This document shows, piece after piece, positions 45,793 to 56,227 of a DNA stretch of 64,000 nt. Location of the stretch: contig NZ_JACBZM010000001.1 of assembly GCF_013408525.1 (NCBI RefSeq), forward strand, positions 992,001 through 1,056,000. Reading direction: 5' to 3'. This DNA comes from Nocardioides aromaticivorans (GTDB lineage: Bacteria; Actinomycetota; Actinomycetes; Propionibacteriales; Nocardioidaceae). The notes under the pieces are model-generated. The model saw only the letters and a list, made by a program, of their open reading frames with translations, searched no databases and was not told the origin of the DNA. Numbering within the stretch: the stretch's first letter is position 1; each line of letters starts with the position of its first letter. A program made the position numbers and the translations under genes.

Positions 45793-45821
45793 TTGTGCCG
45801 GCTTGTGATGTGGGCCACAAT
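45793..45821 (+). promoter_or_regulatory. Promoter with Crp-like box before the acyl-CoA synthetase gene
   Basis: TTGTGC (45793-45798) and CACAAT (45816-45821) are 17 bases apart, and the GTG start at 45829 follows the -10 by seven bases, a leaderless arrangement. TGTGA-N6-CCACA (45804-45819) overlaps the spacer and -10 and differs from the Crp consensus at one position, so cAMP-dependent repression is conceivable. Confidence 0.5.
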
Positions 45822-45828
45822 CTGCGGG

Positions 45829-47454
<1,626 letters not shown>

Positions 47455-47462
47455 CCGGCCCC

Positions 47463-47592
47463 GGTGGTCGAGGAGGTTGCGCAGCAACCGTCACGAGACC
47501 CCTGGCCATGGTGCGCTCACGGTGTCCGGCACCGTCCCAGCACCGGCTCGCCGGGTCTCGAGACGGGCGCCAGGGCGCCCTCCTCGACCACC
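47463..47592. repeat. REP-like element: two hairpin copies in inverted orientation
   Basis: Left copy 47463-47500 opens GGTGGTCGAGGA and has inner arms GGTTGC/GCAACC; right copy 47554-47592 is inverted, closes with TCCTCGACCACC and has inner arms GGGCGCC/GGCGCCC. Both end in a GAGAC palindrome side facing the centre. They are related to copies A and B at 28.9-29.1 kb. The 130-bp unit fills the spacer between two converging genes, a usual REP/BIME site, and could also stop transcription. Confidence 0.8.
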
Positions 47593-47600
47593 GACTCGGG

Positions 47601-48365
47601 TCAGTGCGCGATGGCCGCCCGCACCCGGGCGGTCGTCGCCGCGAACTCCGGCAGCGCGCGGACCTGGTCCGGCGTCAGCGAGGCGTCGGCGGAGAAGGGC
47701 ACCTGCTCGTCGAAGACGATCCGCCCCGGGCGCGGGCTCATCACGAGCACCCGCGAGCCGAGGAAGACCGCCTCGTCGACGCTGTGCGTGATGAACAGGA
47801 TCGTCTTGCCGGTCTCGCGCCACAGCGTGAGCAGCTCGTTCTGCAGCCGCTCGCGGGTGAGCGCGTCGAGGGCGCCGTAGGGCTCGTCCATCAGCACGAC
47901 CTCGGGGTCGCCGGCGAGCACGCGGGCGATCTGGGCGCGCTGCTGCATGCCGCCGGACAGCTCGTAGGGCCGCCGGTCGGCCGCGTCGGTGAGGCCGACG
48001 AGCGACAGGTAGCGGTCGGCCGTCGCCAGCCGCTCGGCCTTGCCGATCCCGCGCAGCTTCGGGCCGAGCGCGACATTGCGGCGTACGTCGAGCCACGGGT
48101 AGAGCGTCGGCTGCTGGAAGACGACGCCGCGGTCCACGCCGGGGCCGCGGACCGTCGTACCGCCGACGGCGATGGAGCCCGACGACGGCGCGACGAAGCC
48201 GGCGATCATCCGCAGGAAGGTCGTCTTGCCGCACCCGGACGGCCCGGCGAGCGTCACCAGCTCGCCGGGCTCGATGGCGAGGTCGATCCGGTCGAGCGCG
48301 GGCACGGCGCCGCCGCGGGCCCGGAACTCGTGCGCCAGGCCCGCCACGTCGATGCCCTTGCTCAT
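47601..48365 (-). CDS. Taurine/sulfonate-type ABC transporter ATP-binding protein
   Basis: Product of 254 residues. Walker A GPSGCGKTTF near residue 41, Q-loop QQPTLYPWLDV near residue 83 (a TauB/SsuB hallmark), signature ELSGGMQQR near residue 138, Walker B VVLMDEPYGALD and switch His in FITHSVDEA. The last gene of a three-gene operon (permease, binding protein, ATPase); 16 bp separate it from the binding protein gene. Confidence 0.92.
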   Translation of the reverse strand: MSKGIDVAGLAHEFRARGGAVPALDRIDLAIEPGELVTLAGPSGCGKTTFLRMIAGFVAPSSGSIAVGGTTVRGPGVDRGVVFQQPTLYPWLDVRRNVALGPKLRGIGKAERLATADRYLSLVGLTDAADRRPYELSGGMQQRAQIARVLAGDPEVVLMDEPYGALDALTRERLQNELLTLWRETGKTILFITHSVDEAVFLGSRVLVMSPRPGRIVFDEQVPFSADASLTPDQVRALPEFAATTARVRAAIAH

Positions 48366-48381
48366 CGGCTCGTCCCGCCCG

Positions 48382-49428
48382 TCATTCCGCCGAGGCGGCG
48401 ACCGAGGCGTCCACCCCGTCGTCGTACGTCGCCGCGGGGGCCACGGCCGAGATGCCGTCCTGCTGCAGCAGGAACTTCGCCGTGCCCAGCAGGTCGGTGC
48501 CCAGCTTCTTCCCCAGCCAGTCGTCGCCGGCCTGGTCGGCCGCCCGCAGGTAGGTCAGCCCGGCGAACTGCGCCTTGGCCTCGTCGGTGCTGACGCCGAC
48601 CTCGATCGCGACGCTCTCGGCCGCCTTGTCCGGGTCGTCGAGGATCTGCTCGACGGCGTAGTCCTGTGCCTTCGCCCAGGCCTCGAGGACCTTCGGGTTC
48701 TCCTCGATGAAGCTGGTCGACGCGAGGCCGAGGTCGTAGGTCGGCTTGCCGGCCTCGGCGGTGTCCTTGCTCGAGAGGATGACGGTGCCGCCCTGCTTCT
48801 TCAGCTCCGACAGGGTCGGGTCCCAGATCCACGCCGCGTCGATGTCGCCGTTGGCCCAGGCGGGCGCGATCTGCTCGGGCTCGCTGTTGATCAGCTTGTA
48901 GTCGGCCGGGTCCTCGCCCGCGTCGGCGATCGCCTGCAGCAGCGAGTAGTGGGCGGTCGAGCCGAACGGGGTGGCGATGGTCTTGCCCTTGAGCCCCTTG
49001 ATGTCGGTGGCGGCGCCGTCGCGCACGACGAGCGACTCGGCCTCACCGATGACGTCGTGGATCCAGATCACCTTCACCGGCAGGCTCAGGGGTGCCGAGA
49101 GCGCCTTCGTCGACGGCGACGAGCCGGCGAGGCCGATGTCGATGCTGCCGGCGCCGAACGCCTGGACGACGTCGCCTCCCGAGGCGAAGTTGTTCCACTC
49201 GATGGTGGCGTTGGGCAGGCAGTTCTCGAGGAGCTTCTGGTCCTTCACGACGACGTCGCCGTTGGGGATCTTCTGATAGCCGATCCGGACCGTGCCCTCG
49301 ACCGACTCGTCGGCCGTCCACGGGCAGTCGCTGGCGGCGGCCTCGGTGTCCTCGCCGAGGCTGCAGGCGGAGAGCGGGAGGACGACGGCGGCCAGCGCGG
49401 CGGCGGCGGTCCAGCGGGAGGTCTTCAT
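48382..49428 (-). CDS. Taurine/sulfonate-type ABC transporter substrate-binding lipoprotein
   Basis: Product of 348 residues from ATG 49428 (MKTSRW), two bases after the permease stop; a start seven codons earlier is less likely. Lipobox LSAC near residue 21. The mature part has IGYQKIPNGDVVVKD, a serine pocket NFASGGDVVQAFGAGSIDIGLAGSSPSTKAL typical of TauA-like proteins, GLKGKTIATPFGSTAHYSLL and NGDIDAAWIWDPTL. A sulfonate such as taurine is the likely ligand by family; nitrate or aromatic compounds cannot be excluded. Confidence 0.9.
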   Translation of the reverse strand: MKTSRWTAAAALAAVVLPLSACSLGEDTEAAASDCPWTADESVEGTVRIGYQKIPNGDVVVKDQKLLENCLPNATIEWNNFASGGDVVQAFGAGSIDIGLAGSSPSTKALSAPLSLPVKVIWIHDVIGEAESLVVRDGAATDIKGLKGKTIATPFGSTAHYSLLQAIADAGEDPADYKLINSEPEQIAPAWANGDIDAAWIWDPTLSELKKQGGTVILSSKDTAEAGKPTYDLGLASTSFIEENPKVLEAWAKAQDYAVEQILDDPDKAAESVAIEVGVSTDEAKAQFAGLTYLRAADQAGDDWLGKKLGTDLLGTAKFLLQQDGISAVAPAATYDDGVDASVAASAE

Positions 49429-49430
49429 GG

Positions 49431-50264
49431 TCAGGCCTTTCCTCGCCACGGGACGACGAGCTTCTCGATGGAGCGGATGACGGCGTCAAGGGCGATCGCG
49501 GTGAGGCCGATGACGAGGATGCAGGCGACCGACAGCGCGATCTTGTTCTGCGTCCCGGAGAGGTAGGCCAGGCCCCCGATGCCCGGCAGACCGTTGACGA
49601 GCTCCGCGGCCACGACCGTGGTCCACGCGAAGCCCACCGCGACGCGCAGCCCGGACAGGATGTCCGGCAGCGTCGCGGGGAGGACGACCTGGGTCGTCAG
49701 CTGCAACCCGGAGGCCCCGAGGCTCCGGGCGGCATTGAGCTGGTCCTGCTTCACCCCGCGCACCCCGTTGATGGTGGCGAGCGTGATCGGCGGGAAGGCC
49801 GCGAGGAAGAGCAGCCACACCTTCGAGGTGTCGTAGATGCCGAACCACGCGACGAGGAAGCCGATGTAGGCCAGCGGCGGCAGCGAGCGCAGGAAGTCGA
49901 CGTACGGGCCGACCAGGTCGCCGACCCACCGCACGGTGCCCATCAGCAGCCCCAGCGGTACGCCGACCACGACGCCGAGCACGAGGCCCAGCCCGATCCG
50001 CCGCAGGCTCACCACGAGGTGCTCCCACAGGAAGTAGTGCTCCTCGCCACGCACGACGCGGTCCACCCCGCCACCGACCGGGTGGTAGCTGTTGGCGCGG
50101 ACGAACGCGTCCCACACCTCCAGCGGACTGGGGGTCAGGTAGTGCGGCTCGACCAGGTCCGCGGCGGCGACCACCGACCACGCCACCAGGAGCACGACGA
50201 GGCTGGCCAGGAGCCCGAGCCATCGGCGCGGGCCACGGACCACATCGGGGTGCGAGGAGGACAT
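49431..50264 (-). CDS. Taurine/sulfonate-type ABC transporter permease
   Basis: Product of 277 residues of the SsuC/TauC family with about six membrane helices and the EAA-type coupling loop ARSLGASGLQLTTQVVLPATLPDILSGLRVAVG near residue 175. First gene of the operon. ATG 50264 has no Shine-Dalgarno; TAGATT (50273-50278) lies eight bases upstream and suggests a leaderless transcript. A 60-residue insertion after helix 1 (HPVGGGVDRVVRGEEHYFLW) is longer than in TauC of E. coli. Confidence 0.92.
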   Translation of the reverse strand: MSSSHPDVVRGPRRWLGLLASLVVLLVAWSVVAAADLVEPHYLTPSPLEVWDAFVRANSYHPVGGGVDRVVRGEEHYFLWEHLVVSLRRIGLGLVLGVVVGVPLGLLMGTVRWVGDLVGPYVDFLRSLPPLAYIGFLVAWFGIYDTSKVWLLFLAAFPPITLATINGVRGVKQDQLNAARSLGASGLQLTTQVVLPATLPDILSGLRVAVGFAWTTVVAAELVNGLPGIGGLAYLSGTQNKIALSVACILVIGLTAIALDAVIRSIEKLVVPWRGKA

Positions 50265-50358
50265 GGCCGGGTAATCTACAGTGTCTCACTCGACATTGTT
50301 CACTTGGTATGCTGACGCGGCATCCCACCCACAGCAGAGCGGAAGGTGCGACTCGACC

Positions 50359-52947
50359 ATGGCGCCCCGGAGCCATCGATCCCTGCGGCGCTTGGCCCGC
50401 CCCGCCCGCGCCGCCGTCCGCAGGCTCCGGCAGCGGCGGGCCGCACCCCCCACCCCGGCCGAGGAGCAGCGCGCGGCCTGGCTGGCCGAGAGCGCGGCGC
50501 ACGTCGAGGCCCGTCGCTTCGAGGACGCCGAGCGGGTGCTCGACAAGGCCCTCGCCTCCGAGCCCGACGAGATCACGCTGCTCGCCGCGCGGGCCCGACT
50601 CGAGGGCCGGCGCGGCGACTGGGCCGCAGCCCGCGACCGCTGGGCCGAGCTGGTCGCCACCCGCGCCGACGACCTCAACGCGCCGGGCTGGGTCAGCGCC
50701 GTGCACAGCCACCGACGCGCCCGCGACATCGACGCGGCCGAGGCGATCGCGACCCAGGCGCTCGAGCGCTACGCCCACCGCCGGATCGTGCTCTGGGAGA
50801 CCGCCCACGTCGCGATGGCGCGCGCCGACTGGGACCAGGCCGTCGTGCGCTGGGTGCGCTACTGGCGATCGGCCGCCCGCGACGACCCCGACCCGCGCCC
50901 GCTCCCCCGCCGCGCCTCGCAGGCCGACTGGTTCGAGGCCGCGTGGCACGAGGTCGTCAACCACCTCGACTCCGCCGACGCCCTGCTCGACCGGCCCGCG
51001 GGGCCCCTCTTCCACCGCGCCCTCGCCCGCGTGCTCGGCAAGTCGAGCATGGACGACGACCGGATCCGGGTCCTCGAGCGCGCGGCGCGGCTCTACCCCG
51101 ACGACGCCCCCGTGGCCTACGAGCTGGCCGCCGCCCGTCTGGAGTCCGGTACGACGCCGGGCGCCCTGCCGATCGGCGCGGACGAGGTCGCCGAGGTGCG
51201 CGGAGCGCTGCCGTCGTACACGGCGACGGGGACGGGCCTGGGCCCGGTCCGGCTGGTCCGGGTGCCACGGCACTCCTCGCTCGAGCTGGCGCTGCGGTCC
51301 GGCCACTACATCGACCGTCCGGCGGTCGGCCGGCTGGTGCAGGAGATCAGCGAGCGCGACCGCTGGCCCGAGCCGCTGAGCCCGACCAACATCCTGCTGG
51401 CGCAGGCACGGGCGTGGGCGGACGAGTTCGGCGCGCGGTTCGCGTCCCCGCCGCACCTGCCGGCCGAGACCCTGTCCGACGCGGTGATGGTGAACGTCTA
51501 CCACGAGTCGGCGCTGTTCGTGCCGATGCAGCGCCTCGCCGCCGAGCTGGCCGCGCGGGCCGCCGGCGAGCCGGTCCTGATCGAGGTCCTCGGCACCGAG
51601 CTCGGCTACCTCGAGGGCTACGCGTCCGGCGACTTCGACCTGGTCTTCCTCTACTTCGCGCTCCTCGAGCGGGGCGCCAACGCCTTCCTCGTGCGGATCG
51701 AGAACGAGTCGGTCGGCCGGGCGACGGAGACGGTGCGCTTCGTCCCGAAGTGGCGCTCGGTGATGGCCGCGCTCGACGTGGTCGAGGATCCGGCGCCGCA
51801 CACGCGAGCGGTGGTCCCCGCGGGCATCCGCCGCGTCGTGCCGCTCGTCGAGGAGCTCGACGACGTCGTCGTCTACCAGTCCGGCTCGGTCGTCAAGGAG
51901 TTCGCCTACGACCGCTCGATCGAGCAGCAGTACCCGATCCACGCCACCGCCCGCCTCCACCCGGAGGAGAGCGTCCTGCAGACCTTCGAGTACCCGCTCA
52001 CCCGGGTCGCCCGGCTCACCGGTCGCGCCCTCGGCGCCGAGGGCGGCAGGGCGAGGGGGTCGGTCGAGGTCGGCGAGCCGCTGGGCGGCACCTGGCAGGA
52101 GTGGTTGCACCGCGCGACGTCACCGCTCCTGGAGCACCTCGCCCGCACCGCCGCGGCCGACATCGAGCGGCGCGGTGTCACCGAGGCGCACATCGGCGAC
52201 CACCTGTACGCCGAGAGCGTGATCGTCGGCGACACGGTCCGCCGTGCGGGCGGCCGGGTCATCGTGTGGCCGCACTCGACCAACCCGGTCCACGTCGACC
52301 TGCGCCGCGCCGACTCCTTCGACGAGGTGCACGCGGTGACGCACAGCGGCGCCGAGGCCTGGCGCCGGGCGTTCCCCGACAAGGTCGTGCACCACTCGGC
52401 CGACTCGATGCTGTCGCCGTCCCCGCCGCGGCCGTTCGAGCCCGGCAAGCCGGTCTCGCTGGTGATCTTCGGCGGTCGCTCGACACTCGGCAACATGCCG
52501 ACCCTCGACACCGCCGCCCACCGCGAGCTCTACATCCGGCTCTTCGACGAGCTGGCCGCCCTGCGCGAGCACCACCCGGTCGACGTCTACTTCAAGCCCC
52601 GAGGCCTCACCGGCGAGCACGAGCACTGGCTCTTCCAGACGGTCGGCAAGACGGCCGGCTGGAAGCCGATCTACCAGCACTCGCTGCGCCTCGAGCTGCC
52701 CAACATGGTCTTCGCGTCGGTCTCGATGGGCACCTCCGCACTCATCGAGGGCCTCACCCGCGGCGTCCCGGGCTTCGTGGTCCGCGAGTTCCCCGTGCGC
52801 GACTACACGACGCTCGACGCCGAGGCGTTCCCGATCGTCCCGGCCGCCGAGGCGATGGAGCTGCTCGCGAAGGCCACCACCGCCGAGGGGTACGACGAGC
52901 TGGTGGCCCGGGAGCTGCACCACATGAAGGACGAGCTCGGGCTCTGA
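50359..52947 (+). CDS. TPR-containing, GT-B-like surface glycan protein
   Basis: Product of 862 residues from ATG 50359, GGAAGG twelve bases upstream. Residues 1-30 are strongly basic; residues about 35-240 are helical pairs of TPR type (EARRFEDAERVLDKALASEPDEITLLAARARLE). The C-terminal half looks like a two-domain GT-B fold: a first domain with YGYLEGY-type and YHESALF segments, then GRVIVWPHSTNPVHVDLRRADSF and a closing SMGTSALIEGLTRGVPGFVVREFPVRDYTTLDAE (split here for reading), the usual donor-site pattern. I infer a glycosyl- or polyol-phosphate transferase of the nonulosonic acid region. The exact family is not recognised. Confidence 0.65.
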   Translation: MAPRSHRSLRRLARPARAAVRRLRQRRAAPPTPAEEQRAAWLAESAAHVEARRFEDAERVLDKALASEPDEITLLAARARLEGRRGDWAAARDRWAELVATRADDLNAPGWVSAVHSHRRARDIDAAEAIATQALERYAHRRIVLWETAHVAMARADWDQAVVRWVRYWRSAARDDPDPRPLPRRASQADWFEAAWHEVVNHLDSADALLDRPAGPLFHRALARVLGKSSMDDDRIRVLERAARLYPDDAPVAYELAAARLESGTTPGALPIGADEVAEVRGALPSYTATGTGLGPVRLVRVPRHSSLELALRSGHYIDRPAVGRLVQEISERDRWPEPLSPTNILLAQARAWADEFGARFASPPHLPAETLSDAVMVNVYHESALFVPMQRLAAELAARAAGEPVLIEVLGTELGYLEGYASGDFDLVFLYFALLERGANAFLVRIENESVGRATETVRFVPKWRSVMAALDVVEDPAPHTRAVVPAGIRRVVPLVEELDDVVVYQSGSVVKEFAYDRSIEQQYPIHATARLHPEESVLQTFEYPLTRVARLTGRALGAEGGRARGSVEVGEPLGGTWQEWLHRATSPLLEHLARTAAADIERRGVTEAHIGDHLYAESVIVGDTVRRAGGRVIVWPHSTNPVHVDLRRADSFDEVHAVTHSGAEAWRRAFPDKVVHHSADSMLSPSPPRPFEPGKPVSLVIFGGRSTLGNMPTLDTAAHRELYIRLFDELAALREHHPVDVYFKPRGLTGEHEHWLFQTVGKTAGWKPIYQHSLRLELPNMVFASVSMGTSALIEGLTRGVPGFVVREFPVRDYTTLDAEAFPIVPAAEAMELLAKATTAEGYDELVARELHHMKDELGL

Positions 52948-53061
52948 CGCCTGCGCCGGAGGAAAATCCCGCGCGCGGGGTCGCGACGTCCGATAGGGTC
53001 GCCTGCAGGAGCGCCGGGAAGCCTGGTCGGCACAGTGTTCGTCGACCCCGAAGGGCTTCCC

Positions 53062-53574
53062 GTGACCGTCTTCCTCATCCTCGGCATGGTCGGGATCGCC
53101 GTCGTCCTGGCCTCGCTGGTGGCCGGTGACCTGCTCGACGGTGCCTTCGACGCACTCGAGGCCGACTGGATCTCCACGGCGGCCCTCGGCGGCTTCACCT
53201 CCGCCTTCGGATTCGGCGGCGCGATCGCCGACGGCGCGGGCGCGCCGCTGCCGGCATCGATCGCCGTCGGGGTGGTCTCCGGTGTCGTCGTCGCCTGGTT
53301 CGCCTGGTGGTTGACCCGGCTCGTCAAGGACGGCCCCAGCGACGGCACGGTCGCGATCAGCGACAGCGTCGGCCAGGTCGCCCGGGTGATCACCGCGATC
53401 CCCGCCGACGGGTACGGCGTCGTCCGGGTCGTCGTCGGCGGCCATCCCCTGCAGCTCAACGCCAGCGCCTACCAGCCCATCGAGGCGGGCGCCGAGGTCA
53501 ACGTGACCGGCGTCCTGTCGCCGACCGCCGTGAGCGTCACCGAGGTGTGGCAACCGCCTGCCCGGCCGGCCTGA
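53062..53574 (+). CDS. NfeD-like membrane protein, flotillin partner
   Basis: Product of about 170 residues. Hydrophobic segments near residues 2-22, 45-60 and 70-88 are followed by a soluble OB-fold domain (residues 105-165, GVVRVVVGGHPLQLNASAYQPIEAGAEVNVTGV). This is the short NfeD1b-type architecture, which regularly sits before a flotillin gene, as here. GTG 53062 has AAGGG six bases upstream; GTG 53035 is an alternative. Probable role: membrane microdomain organisation. Confidence 0.82.
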   Translation: MTVFLILGMVGIAVVLASLVAGDLLDGAFDALEADWISTAALGGFTSAFGFGGAIADGAGAPLPASIAVGVVSGVVVAWFAWWLTRLVKDGPSDGTVAISDSVGQVARVITAIPADGYGVVRVVVGGHPLQLNASAYQPIEAGAEVNVTGVLSPTAVSVTEVWQPPARPA

Positions 53575-53630
53575 GCGCCCCTCCCTCCCCGAACCCCCAG
53601 CAGTCCCCACCGACAAGAAAGTCGAGACAC

Positions 53631-55145
53631 ATGAACACCGCCGTCTGGGTGCCGGTCGCCGGCATCGTCGTCCTCCTGGTCCTCCTCGTCCTGCTGGTCA
53701 CCAGCCGCTACAAGGTGGCCGGCCCCAACCAGGCCTTCATCGTCACCGGCCGCAAGGGCAAGGCCGTGGTCAACCCCGAGACCGGGGAGCTGACGACGGA
53801 CCTGTCCGGGCAGAAGGTCGTGCTCGGCGGCGGCGTCTTCGTCGTCCCGTTCGTCCAGAAGCTGGCGACGATGGACCTGTCCAGCCGCCGGATCTCCGTG
53901 CAGATCCGCGGCGCGGTGTCGGGCCAGGGCATCAAGCTCAACCTCGACGGCGTCGCGATCGTCAAGGTCGGCGGCAACGCCGACCAGATCCGCCTCGGCG
54001 CCCAGCGCTTCCTCTCGCAGCAGGCCGACATCGAGACCTTCACCCAGGAGGTGCTCGCCGGTGCGCTGCGCTCGATCGTCGGCGGCCTCACGGTCGAGCA
54101 GATCATCCGCGACCGGGCCGCCTTCGCCCAGCGCGTCGCCGACGAGTCGGAGAGCTCGCTCACCGGCCAGGGCCTGATCCTCGACGCGTTCCAGATCCAG
54201 GACGTGACCGACGACGGCACCTATCTCGCCGACCTGGGCCGGCCCGAGGCCGCTCGCGCCAGCCAGGCCGCCCGGATCGCTGAGGCCAACGCCCGGCAGG
54301 CCGCCGAGCAGGCGCAGATCGCCGCGGAGCAGGAGATCGCCATCGCGCAGCGGGCGCTCGCGCTGAAGCAGGCCGAGATCAAGGCCGAGACCGACGCGGC
54401 CTCCGCGCAGGCCGCGGCGGCCGGACCGCTGGCCCAGGCCGACCGCGACCAGGCGATCCTCACCGAGCAGGAGAAGGTCGCGGTCCGCCAGGCCGCGCTG
54501 ACCGAGCGCCAGCTCGAGACCCAGGTCCGCAAGCCGGCCGACGCCGAGCGCTACCGCGTCGAGCAGGAGGCCGAGGCCCGTCGTACGGCGGAGATCGCGG
54601 CCGCCGACGCCCGCAAGGCCGCGACCATCGCAGCCGCGCAGGCGAAGGCCGAGGAGACCAAGCTGAGCGGTGAGGCCGAGAAGGGCCGCCGCGCGGCGCT
54701 GGCCGAGGCCGAGGCGATCGAGGGCATCAAGCGCGGTGAGGCGGAGAAGGGCCGCCGCCTCGCCGAGGCCGACGCCACCCGGGCCGAGGGTGAGGCGCAG
54801 GCCGCCGCGACCCTCGCGATCGGCCAGGCCGAGGCCGAGGCGATGGACAAGCGCGCCGAGGCGTTCGCGCACTACAACGACGCCGCGGTGCTGCAGATGC
54901 TGATCGAGGTGCTGCCGCAGATCGCCAAGGAGGTCGCCGCACCGATCGCCGCGATCGACCAGCTCACCGTGCTGTCCACCGACGGTGCCGGCGCCCTGCC
55001 GAGGCAGGTCACCGACAACGTGGCGCAGACCCTCCAGATGCTGAGGACCTCGACGGGTCTCGACCTCGAGGCCCTCATCCAGAAGTCGGTCGGCAAGGCG
55101 GGCAGCGGTACGACGCCGCCCGCCCTCGACGGCGTGGGGGCCTGA
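53631..55145 (+). CDS. Flotillin-like SPFH/band 7 protein
   Basis: Product of 504 residues. One N-terminal membrane helix (residues 6-24), an SPFH domain (about 28-195, RYKVAGPNQAFIVTG ... GLTVEQIIRDRAAF), then a 200-residue Ala/Glu/Arg/Gln coiled coil (residues about 205-410) with repeated EAE and KGRR units and a helical C-terminus. Flotillins scaffold membrane microdomains and can bring together kinases, transporters or cell-wall enzymes. It follows the NfeD gene by 56 bp, forming the standard pair. No strong Shine-Dalgarno is visible before ATG 53631. A longer frame upstream overlaps nfeD and is rejected. Confidence 0.93.
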   Translation: MNTAVWVPVAGIVVLLVLLVLLVTSRYKVAGPNQAFIVTGRKGKAVVNPETGELTTDLSGQKVVLGGGVFVVPFVQKLATMDLSSRRISVQIRGAVSGQGIKLNLDGVAIVKVGGNADQIRLGAQRFLSQQADIETFTQEVLAGALRSIVGGLTVEQIIRDRAAFAQRVADESESSLTGQGLILDAFQIQDVTDDGTYLADLGRPEAARASQAARIAEANARQAAEQAQIAAEQEIAIAQRALALKQAEIKAETDAASAQAAAAGPLAQADRDQAILTEQEKVAVRQAALTERQLETQVRKPADAERYRVEQEAEARRTAEIAAADARKAATIAAAQAKAEETKLSGEAEKGRRAALAEAEAIEGIKRGEAEKGRRLAEADATRAEGEAQAAATLAIGQAEAEAMDKRAEAFAHYNDAAVLQMLIEVLPQIAKEVAAPIAAIDQLTVLSTDGAGALPRQVTDNVAQTLQMLRTSTGLDLEALIQKSVGKAGSGTTPPALDGVGA

Positions 55146-55170
55146 CGGCGACGCTCGGCCCGGGGCCTGC

Positions 55171-56223
55171 TCAGTCCGCGAGCAGGTCCCAGGTCAGCGG
55201 CGTACCGCGCGGGGCCGCCTCGCGGACGCGGCGGCCCAGGACCTCGTCCCAGTGCTTCGGCGGCAGGCCGGAGCCCGGGCGGATGCTGCGGAGGTTCTGC
55301 TCGGTCAGCACCTCGCCGGCGGCGACGTCCTCGACGAGGTAGAGCGAGCGGCGACGGCCGCGGGCGCCCTCCTCGGCCTCGGTCGGCTGGTAGCGGACCT
55401 CGCCGAGGGCGACCCGCGCGGCCGCCGTCTCCGTGACGAGCTGCGCGAACTCCGGCGGCTCGAGCGAGAACGGGCTGTCGACGGCGCCGTCGTTGCGGTC
55501 GAGCGTGATGTGCTTCTCGAGGACGACGGCACCCAGCGCGACGGCCGCGACGGCGACGCCCACGCCGAGGCTGTGGTCGGACAGCCCGACCTCGCAGCCG
55601 AAGCGCTCGCGCAGGTCGGGGATCGTCAGCAGGTGCGAGTCCTCGGGCCGGGCGGGGTAGCTGGTGGTGCACTTGAGCAGCACCAGGTCCTCGCAGCCGC
55701 CCTCCCGGGCCGCCGCGACGGCGTCCTCGATCTCCTCCAGCGTGGCCATGCCGGTGGAGATGATGAGCGGCTTGCCGGTGGCCGCGGTGTAGCGGATGAG
55801 CGGGATGTCGATGATCTCCGACGACGCGATCTTGAAGCAGGGCACGTCGAGCCCGAGCAGGAAGTCGACGGCGGTGCGGTCGAAGGGCGAGCTGAAGCAG
55901 AGCATCCCGTGCTCGCGGGCGCGGGCCATGATCGGCTCGTGCCACTCCCACGGCGTCATCGCCTCGGAGTAGAGGTCGTGCAGGGTCCGGCCGTACCAGA
56001 GCGAGCCGGGGTTCTGGATCGTGAACTCCTCGCGGTCCACGTCGATCGTCATCGTGTCCGCGGTGTAGGTCTGCAGCTTCACCGCGTGCACGCCGGAGCC
56101 CGCGAGCGAGTCGACGATCGCGAGCGCCCGGTCGAGCGAGCCGTGGTGGTTGCCCGAGATCTCCGCGATCACGAACGGGTCGGCGTCGCGGCCGACCGGG
56201 ATGCCACCGATCTGCATGGCCAC
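55171..56223 (-). CDS. pseI: Pseudaminic acid synthase
   Basis: NeuB-family enzyme that condenses a 2,4-diacetamido-trideoxy-altrose with phosphoenolpyruvate. Product of 350 residues: VIAEISGNHHGSLDRAL, AVKLQTYTADTMTID and YSEAMTPWEWHEPI (the PseI-type wording of these motifs, not the sialic acid type), FKIASSEIID, STGMATLEEI and a C-terminal SAF antifreeze-like domain (residues about 295-350). GTG 56223 or ATG 56217 may start it, four bp after the methyltransferase-like gene. Last gene of the pse operon. Confidence 0.92.
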   Translation of the reverse strand: MAMQIGGIPVGRDADPFVIAEISGNHHGSLDRALAIVDSLAGSGVHAVKLQTYTADTMTIDVDREEFTIQNPGSLWYGRTLHDLYSEAMTPWEWHEPIMARAREHGMLCFSSPFDRTAVDFLLGLDVPCFKIASSEIIDIPLIRYTAATGKPLIISTGMATLEEIEDAVAAAREGGCEDLVLLKCTTSYPARPEDSHLLTIPDLRERFGCEVGLSDHSLGVGVAVAAVALGAVVLEKHITLDRNDGAVDSPFSLEPPEFAQLVTETAAARVALGEVRYQPTEAEEGARGRRRSLYLVEDVAAGEVLTEQNLRSIRPGSGLPPKHWDEVLGRRVREAAPRGTPLTWDLLAD

Positions 56224-56227
56224 GCCC

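Noticed and set aside
41966..45808. Very long plus-strand open frame opposite the Pls-like gene
   Set aside because: Same shadow effect. The minus strand carries all A-domain and carrier motifs.
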